A stretch of DNA of 64,000 nt from Oscillatoriaceae cyanobacterium Prado104. GTDB lineage: Bacteria; Cyanobacteriota; Cyanobacteriia; Cyanobacteriales; Microcoleaceae. Of this stretch, positions 26,684 to 36,018 are shown one piece after another; the first letter of the stretch is position 1, and each line of letters opens with the position of its first letter. The translations under genes were made by a program, and so were the position numbers. The DNA lies in contig JALOON010000002.1 in the NCBI GenBank assembly GCA_025454405.1, positions 62,001 to 126,000 on the forward strand, given 5' to 3'. Under the pieces are notes generated by a model. That model ran no database searches. It was not told the origin of the DNA and saw only the letters and a program-made list of their open reading frames with translations.

Positions 26684-27511
26684 CTATTCTTTTTTAACTG
26701 ACTCGCTCGATCGAGAAAAACCTGCAAATTGCCATTCCTGCAAAGCGTGGAGGCCGACGCTAGAGGTGAGGTTGTATTGCAGCGGAGTAATTGTGATACA
26801 GTTGCGACGAATTGCTTCGACATCTGTAGGAATATCGCGAGTCGCATCCGAAGCGTGAAGTTCTTCAACTTCTTCTAACAATTCCCCTGCTAACCAATAA
26901 TAAGTTTTGCCCCGAGGATCTGTGCGTTTTTGAAATATATCGAAATAGCGCCGGATGCCTTGACGCGCGATCGTAACTCCGGTAATTTCTGTTTGTTTGA
27001 CTGCCGGTAAATTCACGTTTAACAGCATCGGTTCCGGCGTCGGCTGTTTTTCCAACTGCGCGAGCAAGCTGACGGCAAAATTCACTGCCGGCTCAAATTC
27101 ATCCGAAGTGTAGCTGGCAAGGCTGAAAGCGATGCTGGGAATGCCTTCCATAAATCCTTCCATTGCTGCTGAAACCGTACCGGAACACAGGATGTCCGTT
27201 CCTAAATTCGGACCGTGATTGATGCCGGACAGCACAAAATCCGGCGGTTTGTCAAGCAAGGCCCACAGAGCGAGTTTCACGCAGTCCGCCGGAGTGCCGT
27301 CGCAAGCCCAAGCTGTAACTGCAGGGTCAAAAACAGATTCAATAATTTCGGCTCGAATCGGTTGGTGGAGGGTGAGGCCGTGGCCGGTGGCGGAGCGTTC
27401 TCTGTCGGGACACACTACGCTCACCTCGTGACCGGCATTGGCGAGAGCGTTGGCGAGACAGCGGATGCCTTGTGCAAAGATGCCGTCGTCGTTGCTAATT
27501 AGAATTTTCAT
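26684..27511 (-). CDS. surE: 5'/3'-nucleotidase SurE
   Basis: This 275-residue cytosolic nucleoside monophosphate phosphatase has the family metal site: paired Asp in [13 protein letters not shown] (residues 3-15), Ser in [10 protein letters not shown], and Asn in [26 protein letters not shown]. Length is normal for the family. Divergent from pheS, with a repeat-rich 205-bp gap between. A zinc-ribbon gene follows downstream. Confidence 0.96.
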   Translation of the reverse strand: MKILISNDDGIFAQGIRCLANALANAGHEVSVVCPDRERSATGHGLTLHQPIRAEIIESVFDPAVTAWACDGTPADCVKLALWALLDKPPDFVLSGINHGPNLGTDILCSGTVSAAMEGFMEGIPSIAFSLASYTSDEFEPAVNFAVSLLAQLEKQPTPEPMLLNVNLPAVKQTEITGVTIARQGIRRYFDIFQKRTDPRGKTYYWLAGELLEEVEELHASDATRDIPTDVEAIRRNCITITPLQYNLTSSVGLHALQEWQFAGFSRSSESVKKE

Positions 27512-27716
27512 TCAAAGTTTGGTAAGCCTTACCACAATAGTAAACTAGAATTAAGTCGATCTTAAATCTCCGATCGAGACGCTCGCAACCCAAAATTGCG
27601 CTAAACTAAGTTCCTTAGATTTGCCCGATCGCCCTCAATCTAAAAATCGCCCTCAATCTAACAATCACCAAATCGCCCCCAATCTAAAATCTAAAATCTA
27701 AAATCTCAAATAGATT

Positions 27717-28712
27717 ATGTTAAGCGACATTGAAACTAAACTAGAAACCTTGAGCCAAGAGGCCAAAAATGCGATCGCATCTGTCAATACCCTCGAACAG
27801 CTAGAACAGTTGCGCGTCAGCTACCTCGGCAAAAAAGGCCAGCTCTCTCAAATTTTAGGCATGATGGGCAAACTGCCACCAGAGGAGCGGCCGAAATTGG
27901 GCGCGCTTTCCAACACGGTCAAAGAAGCCCTGCAAACCGGCTTGGAAGACAAGCGCACCGCCCTCCAAACAGCCCAAATCCAAGCCAAATTAGCCTCAGA
28001 AACCCTCGATGTTACCATGCCGGGGATTTTCCGCCCCCAAGGCAGAATTCACCCGTTAAACGCCGTTATAGACCGCGCTTTAGATATCTTTGTCGGTCTC
28101 GGCTATACGGTTGCCAACGGTCCAGAAATGGAAACAGATTATTACAATTTCGAGGCCCTGAACACGCCGCCCGACCACCCGGCGCGGGATATGCAAGATA
28201 CATTTTATTTGCCCGGTGGCAACTTGCTGCGAACTCAAACTTCTTCGGTACAAATCCGCTACATGGAACAGCAGAAACCGCCGATTCGGATCGTGTCGCC
28301 CGGTCGCGTTTACCGCCGCGATACCGTTGATGCTACCCACGCAGCAGTGTTCCATCAAATCGAACTTTTAGCAGTTGATGAAGGTCTGACATTTACTGAT
28401 TTGAAAGGCACGATTAAAGAGTTTTTGCGCCAAATGTTCGGGCAAGATTTGCCAGTGCGTTTCCGCACGAGTTACTTTCCGTTTACAGAACCTTCGGCGG
28501 AAGTCGATTTGCAGTGGAACGGCAAATGGCTGGAAGTTTTGGGCTGCGGTACGGTCGATCCTAACGTACTCCAGGGAGTCGGTTTAGACGCGGAAAAATA
28601 TACGGGCTTTGCCGCCGGTTTTGGTGTCGAGCGGTTTGCAATGGTACTTTACGAAATTGACGATATTCGCCGGGTTTATGCAAGCGATTTGCGGTTTTTG
28701 CGGCAATTTTAA
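27717..28712 (+). CDS. pheS: Phenylalanyl-tRNA synthetase alpha subunit
   Basis: This 331-residue class II aminoacyl-tRNA synthetase subunit charges tRNA-Phe together with PheT, which is not in the window. An N-terminal coiled coil (about 1-85) is followed by the catalytic core: motif 2 near [16 protein letters not shown] and motif 3 [13 protein letters not shown]. The ATG is preceded not by a Shine-Dalgarno element but by heptanucleotide (AATCTAA)n repeats. Confidence 0.97.
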   Translation: MLSDIETKLETLSQEAKNAIASVNTLEQLEQLRVSYLGKKGQLSQILGMMGKLPPEERPKLGALSNTVKEALQTGLEDKRTALQTAQIQAKLASETLDVTMPGIFRPQGRIHPLNAVIDRALDIFVGLGYTVANGPEMETDYYNFEALNTPPDHPARDMQDTFYLPGGNLLRTQTSSVQIRYMEQQKPPIRIVSPGRVYRRDTVDATHAAVFHQIELLAVDEGLTFTDLKGTIKEFLRQMFGQDLPVRFRTSYFPFTEPSAEVDLQWNGKWLEVLGCGTVDPNVLQGVGLDAEKYTGFAAGFGVERFAMVLYEIDDIRRVYASDLRFLRQF

Positions 28713-28943
28713 CCGACCAAAATTTCAAATCGAGGAATTGCATAATTGAAAACCGCAAATCTCAAATCGATCGAGTTGAAAATTGCCAATCGCAAATTAT
28801 CAATCTAGAATCGATCTCAATTGAAAATTGCCAATCTCAAATCATCGCAAAATTTTCTATAGGGGAATCATTTAAAATGATGCGTTCTCTAGTAAATTTT
28901 TGATAAAAACTTGACTTGAGTACAGTTTTAGGGTATAGAAAAG

Positions 28944-28974
28944 ATCGATCGGAGAATACAGATCGATTTTTTTT
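28944..28974 (+). terminator. Probable rho-independent terminator between pheS and the SH3b gene
   Basis: A stem of ATCGATC (28944-28950) and GATCGAT (28961-28967) with a 10-nt loop is followed by eight T residues. It lies 230 bp after pheS and 57 bp before the next start. The stem is AT-rich and short, so strength is uncertain. Confidence 0.5.
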
Positions 28975-29030
28975 GCTATATTTGCCTGCAATTAAGATAA
29001 TTAGTTTGTGTAAAAAGAGGAGTTGAACGA

Positions 29031-29942
29031 ATGAAAAACGTGAGTTACTGGCACAAATCCGCAGCATTACTGGGAACGATCGCGATCGTATCGGGGAGCC
29101 TGCAGGCAAATGCAACCGCTGTTGCCACCACAGATACATCCAATCGGGCTCGGGATGCTGAAAATATTTCATTTCAAGATAGCGCCACCTTTCAAATAGC
29201 TCAGGCCGATAGCCTGTGCCGCAAAGTCGTTCCCAAGGAAGGCTTGACAGTCCGGCAAAATCCCGATCCCAAATCCCCCCGCGTCGGCGGTGTGGCGCTT
29301 AACACTCAGGTAACGCTGTCCCAAGGTGCTAAATCTGTTAAAGCCTCTGACGGTCGCCTCTGGATTCAAATCACCAGTCCCGTCAAAGGGTATGTGGCTG
29401 CCGGATATCCCAACGATGAAAGTAATTTAAGTGCGTGTACGACAGCGAGCACCATCAGTCAAACTCCAAGCCCGAGTCCGGCACCAGCGCCAGCACCGAC
29501 ACCAGCGCCCGCACCAACACCAGCGCCAGCACCGACACCAGCGCCCGCCCCTGCACCAGCGCCAGCACCGACACCAGCGCCCGCCCCAGCTCCCGCGCCC
29601 GCCCCTGCACCAGCGCCAGCCCCTGCGCCAGCGCCCGCCCCTGCGCCAGCCCCTGCACCAGCGCCCGCCCCAGCTCCCGCGCCCGCCCCTGCACCTGCAC
29701 CGGCTACTGTCAGCCTGTGCCGTCAAGTAGAACCTCGGGTAGCACCCAAAGGTTTAGTAGTTCGCGCCGATGCTTCTATAACTTCTGCTATTAGGGGTGG
29801 CATACCGGCTAACGGTCAAGTAACGCTGGTTCCAAATTACCAGTTGGTGAAAGATAAGAGTGGAGAAAACCGCAATTGGGTTGAGATTTCTGGTCCTGTG
29901 GCTGGGTTTATATCGGCTGGCAATTTAATTATGTGCAAATAA
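29031..29942 (+). CDS. Secreted protein with two SH3b-like domains joined by a Pro-Ala linker
   Basis: This 303-residue exported protein starts at an ATG 7 nt after AGAGGAG. It has a signal peptide (about 1-30, cut after ANA), an SH3b-like domain (about 60-135, LCRKVVPKEGLTVRQNP), and an ~85-residue linker made almost only of Pro-Ala dipeptides with occasional Thr. A second SH3b-like domain follows (about 230-303, LCRQVEPRVAPKGLVVR). The two domains share a CR(K/Q)V...GLxVR pattern and end in Cys, possibly disulphide-forming. SH3b domains bind cell-wall peptides; the Pro-Ala rod may span the peptidoglycan. The linker DNA is a near-perfect GCNCCN repeat prone to length change. Confidence 0.85.
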   Translation: MKNVSYWHKSAALLGTIAIVSGSLQANATAVATTDTSNRARDAENISFQDSATFQIAQADSLCRKVVPKEGLTVRQNPDPKSPRVGGVALNTQVTLSQGAKSVKASDGRLWIQITSPVKGYVAAGYPNDESNLSACTTASTISQTPSPSPAPAPAPTPAPAPTPAPAPTPAPAPAPAPAPTPAPAPAPAPAPAPAPAPAPAPAPAPAPAPAPAPAPAPAPAPAPATVSLCRQVEPRVAPKGLVVRADASITSAIRGGIPANGQVTLVPNYQLVKDKSGENRNWVEISGPVAGFISAGNLIMCK

Positions 29943-30225
29943 ATTGAGGAGTTCGATGGTTTGTAGTGAGGAGTGAAGTCCTCTCAAAAGGACTAAAGTC
30001 CTCACTACGAACAACTTTTTCGACTCAGTTAGTAGTAAGGACTTGAGTCTTATCTCTGCCATTTAGTCGATCGGGACTCAATTCCTAACTGCAAACAATT
30101 TTTTTGATTTCACGTTAAATACAGCAATATGGTTGACAGGGCAAGCGTTCCCGCTCGCGAGGGGGAATAAATATTAGTTGAATCGCGAGGGGAAATAAAT
30201 ACTGGCTGAACCTCGATCGACCTCT
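29943..30225. repeat. Intergenic repeat of GTAGTGAGGA...TCCTCACTAC type
   Basis: Positions ~29961-30012 form a hairpin (GTAGTGAGGAGTGAAGTCCTC ... GGACTAAAGTCCTCACTAC), related to the cores of the TCATGTCCG-ended elements. A second half-copy follows. No gene is seen. Confidence 0.65.
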
Positions 30226-30654
30226 CTAATTACACCGACCTGCAGCCCAATTTTGATGCCCGCGATTTGGCTGACACTTCGATTGCCTGCCTACCCAGAC
30301 AATTTCCCACTTATTTTGTCGGATTCCGAGTTCGATGCGGTATCGCATTGCTGCAACAGAATCGTCAGCCAAACCGACGACAGTATGCACGACGACAGCA
30401 GTATTTCGCGTCGGATATTCAACAGAAATTGCATCGCTTTTTCTGCCTTCCGATTCTCGATCGCTGCCAAAGAGTTTGACTGCGATATCTTTAGGATTGA
30501 CGGTAGTAATTTTATTATCTGTAGCGAACTGTCTGGCATTGAGTGTTTCGTAGCCCGATCGAGCTGCGGGCTGCGAAAATGCTGCAACGGGAAATTGGAT
30601 GCCGGCAAAAATTGCTAGAAAAAAGAGCAATTTTTTCACAATTGATTTGTTCAT
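30226..30654 (-). CDS. Exported hypothetical protein with conserved Cys tail
   Basis: This 142-residue protein has a clear signal peptide (KKLLFFLAIFAGIQFPVAAFS, cleavage near residue 27). The mature part is a compact beta-rich domain ending in WEIVWVGRQSKCQPNRGHQ and a final Cys two residues from the end, so one disulphide is likely. Its ATG overlaps the stop of the upstream glutathione transferase gene (TGATG), indicating translational coupling. Function unknown. Confidence 0.8.
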   Translation of the reverse strand: MNKSIVKKLLFFLAIFAGIQFPVAAFSQPAARSGYETLNARQFATDNKITTVNPKDIAVKLFGSDRESEGRKSDAISVEYPTRNTAVVVHTVVGLADDSVAAMRYRIELGIRQNKWEIVWVGRQSKCQPNRGHQNWAAGRCN

Positions 30655-31316
30655 CAGGCTTGCGTTTTGGCGAGAAATTGTCGTCTGCGAGCGGAGAAAG
30701 CTGCCATATCTTCCTCGGTTACATTAGCTTGCTGCCAGGAAGGACGGGCAAGCAGCCGATCGCACCAAGCTTTAATTTTAGGATAGCCGTCTAGGGAAAA
30801 ATCAACCCAAGGCAGCAAAGGAACGATCGTCCCGGCAACGCACTCGGCAAAGGTTAAGTTGTTGCTGGCGAAATAAGGGCGATCGTCCAACAAACCTTCA
30901 AAGAAAACCAACACAGAATTAACTTTTTCCTTAGCCTTTGCGATCGCCTCTGGTTCGGGAACTCCCCTGCCCATTTTCTCACTGCTGAGGGGGTAAAGTG
31001 CGGGCATCAGCTCGTTAATCGCGACCAATTCTACCATTTTTACAACTGCCAAATCTTTTGGTTCTTTTGGCAGCATAGTCGGTTGGGGATACTGAGTTTC
31101 TAAATAGTCTAGAATTGCCAGAGATTCAATGACGGTAAAGCCATCATCGACCAAAACAGGGATGCGGTGAAAAGGATTCATCGCGACAAATTCCGGCTGT
31201 AAATGGTCGCCGTCCAAGTGGACTTGTACTAATTCAAAGTCGAGTTGTTTTTCTAAGAGGGCGACCCAGACGCGCCGGGAGTTGGGGGAAACGGGGGTGT
31301 GGTAAAGTTTAATCAT
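30654..31316 (-). CDS. Glutathione S-transferase family protein
   Basis: This is a 220-residue cytosolic GST. The N-terminal thioredoxin-like domain holds the SPNSRRVWVALLEK motif (Ser9 or Ser12 as glutathione-activating residue) and the VPVL-equivalent cis-Pro segment IPVLVDDGFTVIESLAIL. The C-terminal helical domain carries NLTFAECVAGTIVPLLPW with the conserved Asp-like N-cap replaced by Glu. Substrates are unknown. It is translationally coupled to the exported protein gene downstream. Confidence 0.93.
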   Translation of the reverse strand: MIKLYHTPVSPNSRRVWVALLEKQLDFELVQVHLDGDHLQPEFVAMNPFHRIPVLVDDGFTVIESLAILDYLETQYPQPTMLPKEPKDLAVVKMVELVAINELMPALYPLSSEKMGRGVPEPEAIAKAKEKVNSVLVFFEGLLDDRPYFASNNLTFAECVAGTIVPLLPWVDFSLDGYPKIKAWCDRLLARPSWQQANVTEEDMAAFSARRRQFLAKTQA

Positions 31317-31556
31317 TGTGAAATCTCTGATGCGAGAGAGTGCTTGAGAATGGATGTTTTTTCTGTGATGTTGATTTTTTTGACTTATAGTCCTGTTAAG
31401 TGACTTAATTCCTTTAAATACTGTCTATTTTAAGATACAAGGAGCGGTTTCTCGCTTGCTTGTTGAAAATGGTGCAAGATGTCAGTTTTAACCGACTTAA
31501 GCGATGAGGCAGAGGTTGAAGCACCTACCGGACTCATTGTCAACTGTTAATGACTA

Positions 31557-32540
31557 TTAAATTCCTAACAATCTAGCAGGATTTTGCCTCATCATTAAAT
31601 CGATTTCCCGCTGAGAAATACCATCAGCCATCAACTTTTCTACAAATAATTTGTAACCTTCCGCAGGCAAAGGATCGGGCTTTCTTCCCAAATCTGTGCT
31701 CAGAATAAAATGTTCCGCTCCGATTAATTTAATTGCAGCTACCATCTTTTTAATTGAAACTTGATGCCAGTTTCTATGCCCAGCATCGGCAGCATTTTCT
31801 CCCATCAAATCGTTCACAAATGCGAGTTCTAGAAAGGCTCCCATCCGGGCGGCTGTTTGCAGATTTTCTAAGGACAAACCGGGTACATCGGCCATTGCGT
31901 GGGTGATCAGGAGGTTTTTAAAAGCGATTTCGCGAGCTTTTCTGACAACTGCCACCACTTCTTCTGGCGAAATATGCCCAGTTTCCAACACTAAATTATC
32001 TCTCGCTGCCATCTGAATTACCGCTGCAGTTTCCGGTAAAACTTTGCCGTTTTCTGCGACTTTAATGCCGCTTCCCGACTTGTGAAACACCTGTAAATGA
32101 TAAGCGGCATCAACTGTAGGCAGCCAAACTATTTTACCGTATTTGCCGCCGATGCGGTGCATTGCTTCTACAGCTTGAGGATTGATGCCGCCCACAGAAT
32201 GATTGAGAACAATTCCGCCAAAAACTTCAATGTTCGGTACAATTTTATTAACTAAAACTGCGCGGGCTGCCGTACTCATCAAATGATTTTTTAAGACAAC
32301 AGCTTTCATGCGATATTGCGCTGCTAATTTAGCAACTTCAAAATCATCCAACCTGCGAGGAATCACATCAGGAGAAGAATGAATGTGAAAGTCGATCGCG
32401 CCTTCAATAATACTCGATCGCGAATCGGGAAACTGCGGGTATCCCACTGCATAAACTGGCAAATAAAATTCACAACAAATAATTACAATAATAGCAATTA
32501 GTGCTGGAATTATTAACTTAAACCATCGAATATAAAGCAC
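31557..32540 (-). CDS. Membrane-anchored DUF6282/amidohydrolase-like protein
   Basis: This 327-residue protein has a GTG start. An N-terminal membrane helix (about 8-30, LIIPALIAIIVIICCEFYL) is followed by a TIM-barrel-like metallohydrolase domain. The metal motif DFHIHSSPDV (about 51-60), KNHLMSTAA, LETGHISPEE, LLITHAMADVPG and ILSTDLGR supply His and Asp ligands in amidohydrolase order. Substrate is unknown. The N-terminal helix would tether it, with the barrel probably in the periplasm. Neighbours are unrelated. Confidence 0.78.
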   Translation of the reverse strand: MLYIRWFKLIIPALIAIIVIICCEFYLPVYAVGYPQFPDSRSSIIEGAIDFHIHSSPDVIPRRLDDFEVAKLAAQYRMKAVVLKNHLMSTAARAVLVNKIVPNIEVFGGIVLNHSVGGINPQAVEAMHRIGGKYGKIVWLPTVDAAYHLQVFHKSGSGIKVAENGKVLPETAAVIQMAARDNLVLETGHISPEEVVAVVRKAREIAFKNLLITHAMADVPGLSLENLQTAARMGAFLELAFVNDLMGENAADAGHRNWHQVSIKKMVAAIKLIGAEHFILSTDLGRKPDPLPAEGYKLFVEKLMADGISQREIDLMMRQNPARLLGI

Positions 32541-32710
32541 TTATTTGGCAAATCAAATAGTTTTAATATGACTGAGAATTACTGCGAGCGATCGCTATTA
32601 GATATTCGTAATAAGGACTTGGTGTTCGTTCTTTTTTGCGAACTTAAGTTTATACTACTGACATCTTGCACCAATGTCAATAGAGGGGGTATTTGGGGGT
32701 TATTAGTGGG

Positions 32711-32769
32711 GTAGGGGCGGGTTTATTTAACTTGTCTGCTTCGTTTTTGACTGTTGGCGAACCCTACAG
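32711..32769. repeat. GGGGCGGGTTTA...TTGGCGAACCC repeat, copy 1
   Basis: A 59-bp element bounded by GTAGGGGCGGGTTTAT and GTTGGCGAACCCTACAG. Related copies lie at about 39175-39237 (with intact GAACCCGCCCCTAC end) and 52141-52199. Ends are imperfect inverted repeats of each other. Confidence 0.65.
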
Positions 32770-32811
32770 GATTGTTGAAAACGGTGCAAGATCTAAATAC
32801 TACGAACGGTT

Positions 32812-33720
32812 TTAAATGAAAGACTTAACCGCAATAGCCAAATCCGCTGCAAACTCTTCATGCAAAGCCAAAGAACCAGGAATCGCTAGCGATTGTACAC
32901 CTGGCAATTGAGCCATTGCAACCATTTCTGCCTGCGATTTTGGCGGCGATTTCTCAGCAAGTACAACCATCACCGATACTGCTACTCCTTGGAATTTTGC
33001 CAGAAATTCTTCCCGCGTGTTCGCAGTATCCAAACCGCCAGTTACAAAAGCTGCCGAACCAAATCTCGCTCCGGCTTTTTGAGTAACTTGCCACTTGTTT
33101 TGAATGAAATCAGGAGTGATTTTTGCTGCGTCGGCGAAGACGTGACGGCGGCACATCCAAGCGAGAAATCCAGGCGCTGTATTTAGTTTGTAAAGCAACT
33201 GTCCGATTAAGGGCGATCGAACTAATTCTCTCACAATTTTGTGCCACCCGCTTTGCCCTTGACTCATCGTTGGTAAAGGCCCGCGCCAAGTCGGTGCAGC
33301 TAACAGGATTTTCGACCAAACATCGGGCTTTGACTGCGCTAATTCCATGACGTAACCCGCAGCGTGGCCGGCTGCAACTACCGCCACCGAACTGTTAAAA
33401 ATAGCTCCGACAAAATCCTTGAGAAATTGATGGTATAATTGGGGTTGATAGTCAATCGACGGGCGCGACGATTCGCCGAAACCCGGCCAATCTAAACTCA
33501 CAACTTGAAAGTTGTCAGCTAACAATTCTGCCAAAGGACGCATTTCTTCTCGCGTGGAAATCGTACTGAATGCGGGCAACAACAATATCGGTTTTCCCTG
33601 CCCTCTAGTTTCGTAAATAATTTCGATCGCGCTTCCTTCCCAGTTCCAAAGATATTTTTGAACTGTCGCCGGATAGTTACTAGAATTAGTTTGGCTTTTT
33701 AAATTTGTAGTTTGAGTCAC
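32812..33720 (-). CDS. Alpha/beta-fold hydrolase homologue lacking the nucleophilic Ser
   Basis: This is a 302-residue protein from a GTG at 33720 that has AGGAAG 7-8 nt upstream; an upstream TTG frame is open but has no ribosome site. The alpha/beta fold is clear: GKPILLLPAFSTIST (oxyanion strand), VVSLDWPGFGES, and the nucleophile elbow, which here reads AAGHAAGYV. The Ser expected in GxSxG is Ala120 (codon GCT), so classical esterase chemistry is unlikely. A C-terminal His (LALHEEF) is kept. Such homologues occur in cyanobacteria with unknown function. The downstream partner is unclear; SufE lies 80 bp upstream. Confidence 0.85.
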   Translation of the reverse strand: MTQTTNLKSQTNSSNYPATVQKYLWNWEGSAIEIIYETRGQGKPILLLPAFSTISTREEMRPLAELLADNFQVVSLDWPGFGESSRPSIDYQPQLYHQFLKDFVGAIFNSSVAVVAAGHAAGYVMELAQSKPDVWSKILLAAPTWRGPLPTMSQGQSGWHKIVRELVRSPLIGQLLYKLNTAPGFLAWMCRRHVFADAAKITPDFIQNKWQVTQKAGARFGSAAFVTGGLDTANTREEFLAKFQGVAVSVMVVLAEKSPPKSQAEMVAMAQLPGVQSLAIPGSLALHEEFAADLAIAVKSFI

Positions 33721-33800
33721 GGCTAGTCTTCCTGCAATACAACACGAGATATTTCGCAAACCCGCCCCGGCACAAATATTGCGAGCGAGCGAACTTCCTG

Positions 33801-34247
33801 TTAATTTGTTTCCGAGCGACTATTTACTTCGCAAGCAACTGCTTTATTTTTCATCATTTGAAATATGTTGTAAAATCCGTTAGCGCGGGATGGTGTCAGG
33901 CTGACATTCAATCCCGTGTCTTGAATAAAATCGGGGGTAATGCTGACAATTTCAGCAGGCGTCAATCCGTTCAAACCTTCGATGAGCAAGCCAACTAATC
34001 CTTTGACTAACTGAGCGTCGGAATCGCCTTGATAGAAAACTTTTCCTTCTGTCAAGTTTGCCGTAATATAAACTTGCGACACGCAGCCCGAAACTTTGTT
34101 TTCTGGGATTTTATCGCTTTCGGGAAATTCGGGGACTCGCTTGGCATACCACAGCAGTTGTTCGTAGCGCTGTTTGGGATCGGTGCGTTGCTGAAAGCGC
34201 TTGACAATTTTAGCTAAGGCTGCAGGTAGGGTGGTGTTTGCGGACAT
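33801..34247 (-). CDS. sufE: SufE-family cysteine desulfurase activator
   Basis: This 148-residue protein accepts sulfur from SufS and stimulates it during Fe-S cluster assembly. The family signature NKVSGCVSQVYI places the persulfide-forming Cys at residue 55. The helical N-terminus (FQQRTDPKQRYEQLLWYAKR) is typical. Length matches other SufE proteins. No other suf genes are nearby. Confidence 0.94.
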   Translation of the reverse strand: MSANTTLPAALAKIVKRFQQRTDPKQRYEQLLWYAKRVPEFPESDKIPENKVSGCVSQVYITANLTEGKVFYQGDSDAQLVKGLVGLLIEGLNGLTPAEIVSITPDFIQDTGLNVSLTPSRANGFYNIFQMMKNKAVACEVNSRSETN

Positions 34248-34365
34248 GATTTCGAGTAGCGGTTTACTTCGCTAATATTATAGGTTCTCTGGTAGCAGGT
34301 AGGGTCGATCGATTTGAGATTTTAGATTACCCATTTGTTTGTAGTAAGGACTTCAGTCCTTCTTA

Positions 34366-34719
34366 TCAATTTCCGCGCCGTGGTAGCACAACTGAATTGA
34401 AAAAACAACTCCTCGCGCCCGTATGACAAGCTATTTCACCAATCTGTTCTATTTTGAGCAAAATAGTATCGGCATCGCAATCATAAAATATTTCTTTGAC
34501 TTTTTGGATGTGTCCGGATGTCGCACCTTTGTGCCAAAGTTCAGATCGAGAGCGGCTCCAATAATGAGCTTCTCCTGTAGCTAGAGTTTGCTCGATCGAC
34601 TCTTTGTTCATCCAAGCCATCATTAAGATAGTACCATCTCGATAGTCTTGGGCGAACGCCGGAATCAAACCTTTATTATTAAATTTTAAAGCTGCTATCC
34701 ACAAATATTTTTGATCCAT
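34366..34719 (-). CDS. hisI: Phosphoribosyl-AMP cyclohydrolase
   Basis: This 117-residue enzyme opens the purine ring of phosphoribosyl-AMP in histidine synthesis. The metal-binding motif DCDADTILLKIEQ with HTGARSCFF is intact, as is MMAWMNKESIEQT near the N-terminus. It has no HisE fusion, so the pyrophosphohydrolase is encoded elsewhere. It follows folE in the same direction across a 103-bp gap. Confidence 0.95.
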   Translation of the reverse strand: MDQKYLWIAALKFNNKGLIPAFAQDYRDGTILMMAWMNKESIEQTLATGEAHYWSRSRSELWHKGATSGHIQKVKEIFYDCDADTILLKIEQIGEIACHTGARSCFFNSVVLPRRGN

Positions 34720-34822
34720 ATTTAGTTTATTGGGAAATAGAAAAGAAAAGAGAGAAAAAAAGATGGCATCGAATCTAACTCTCTTTTCTTTTGTGAGTCG
34801 CGAATTTTATTCGCGGATGATT

Positions 34823-35473
34823 TTAGTGAAAGCTGGGTTTGTGCGCGATTAAACTCATGAATTCTTGACGGGTTCTGGCATCTTCTGCAAATACTCCACG
34901 CATCGCTGAAGTTGTTGTCCAAGAACCTGATTTTTGCACTCCTCGCATTACCATGCACATATGGGTAGCTTCGACAACAACTGCTACGCCTTGAGGTTTT
35001 AGCAAACCTTGAAGCGCATCAGCAATTTGTGCGGTTAAGCGTTCTTGCACTTGCAATCTGCGGCCGTACATTTCACAAATTCGAGCAATTTTTGACAGTC
35101 CGATTACTTTACCGTTGGGAATGTAAGCAACGTGAGCTCGCCCAATAATTGGCAGGATGTGGTGTTCGCAGGAACTGAAAATGTCAATGTCTCGCACTAA
35201 TACCATTTCATTGGCATTTTCTGTAAACACTGCTCCGTTGAGCAGTTCGTCGAGAGATTGACGGTAACCTTGGGTTAAAAACTGCAAGGCTTTGACAACT
35301 CGTTTTGGTGTATCTCGCAATCCTTCTCGATCGGGATCTTCTCCCAATCCTAGCAGCAACGTGCGCACTGCTTGCCTCATTTCTTCATCGGAAACAGGTG
35401 GTTGAGATTTGGTAAGAATAGAGGAGTTTGCACCATTCGGCTCGGTCAGTTTTGGACGACTGGATAAAGTCAT
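34823..35473 (-). CDS. folE: GTP cyclohydrolase I
   Basis: This 216-residue enzyme converts GTP to dihydroneopterin triphosphate for folate and pterin synthesis. Zn ligands lie in [20 protein letters not shown] and [31 protein letters not shown] is also present. The 30-residue N-terminus is variable. It has FolE type I rather than FolE2 features, so it needs zinc, which is of interest with a Zur-type box 1.8 kb away. A hairpin CGCGAAT-AAA-ATTCGCG lies just after the stop (34800-34816) without a T-run. Confidence 0.95.
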   Translation of the reverse strand: MTLSSRPKLTEPNGANSSILTKSQPPVSDEEMRQAVRTLLLGLGEDPDREGLRDTPKRVVKALQFLTQGYRQSLDELLNGAVFTENANEMVLVRDIDIFSSCEHHILPIIGRAHVAYIPNGKVIGLSKIARICEMYGRRLQVQERLTAQIADALQGLLKPQGVAVVVEATHMCMVMRGVQKSGSWTTTSAMRGVFAEDARTRQEFMSLIAHKPSFH

Positions 35474-36018
35474 GCTTGCAGTTTGTGAAAAGTTTAAAGC
35501 GGGACTGTACTTTGATTAATATCCCGTTCGATCGGATATTTTATAGCTCGCCTAAATCAGCAGTAAAGTTCTTACCCGCCGCAACTATCCCCTTAGCAAG
35601 GGGCGGAAGGAAGAGAGTAATTTCACGAATAATTTAGACGTACTATATATGACAGCGCTCGCGTAACTCAGTGGTAGCGTAACGTAGGATAGCTCATCGA
35701 TCGCAGAAGCCGGGATTGCTTGGCTTCGATCGCGCTGACACTTAACCGCGATCCAACAGGATATTACGACTTAACTATAACATAGTTTGCAATAAGTTCG
35801 ATCGAGATAAATAATTTGGTGGTTGCGATCGCACAGTGTTGAGCTTGCCGCGCGTATTGATAACTTTTACTATTAAGTAGAAGGCAGAAGGAAGAATGCT
35901 TGTACATCAAAAATGTCAAACAAGGCTTTGCAAGAACAAAGCCCGCACTCTCAAATTTCTGGAGCAATACTCGCTCTCTCAATCTATGCCTAATTCCTGG
36001 CAATTTTCCGTCAAGCAA
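35474..36018. other. 545-bp intergenic region, no convincing gene
   Basis: Short open frames here are weak. A tRNA-like phrase (ACTCAGTGGTAGCG near 35668-35681) has no matching anticodon or T-arm. A hairpin GAAGCC...GGCTTC lies near 35705-35727. The rest is low-complexity and repeat-like. An 84-residue frame ending at 35764 starts at TTG and has no coding look. Confidence 0.5.

Noticed and set aside
29427..29794. Arg/Trp/Gly- and Gln/His-rich frames over the Pro-Ala linker
   Set aside because: These are alternative readings of the GCNCCN repeat; only the frame with signal peptide and SH3b domains is credible.
34740..34816. Terminator between folE and hisI
   Set aside because: GAAAAGAGAG/CTCTCTTTTC and CGCGAAT/ATTCGCG hairpins exist, but neither is followed by a T-run on the minus strand, so I did not call a terminator.
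35660..35750. tRNA-like sequence (ACTCAGTGGTAGCG) upstream of the CobW region
   Set aside because: It resembles a D-arm, but no acceptor stem pairing, anticodon loop or TTCGA-type T-arm could be placed at the right distances.
35764..36018. 84-codon frame just after the CobW gene
   Set aside because: It starts with TTG, has no ribosome site, and its composition looks like translated repeats and not like a protein.
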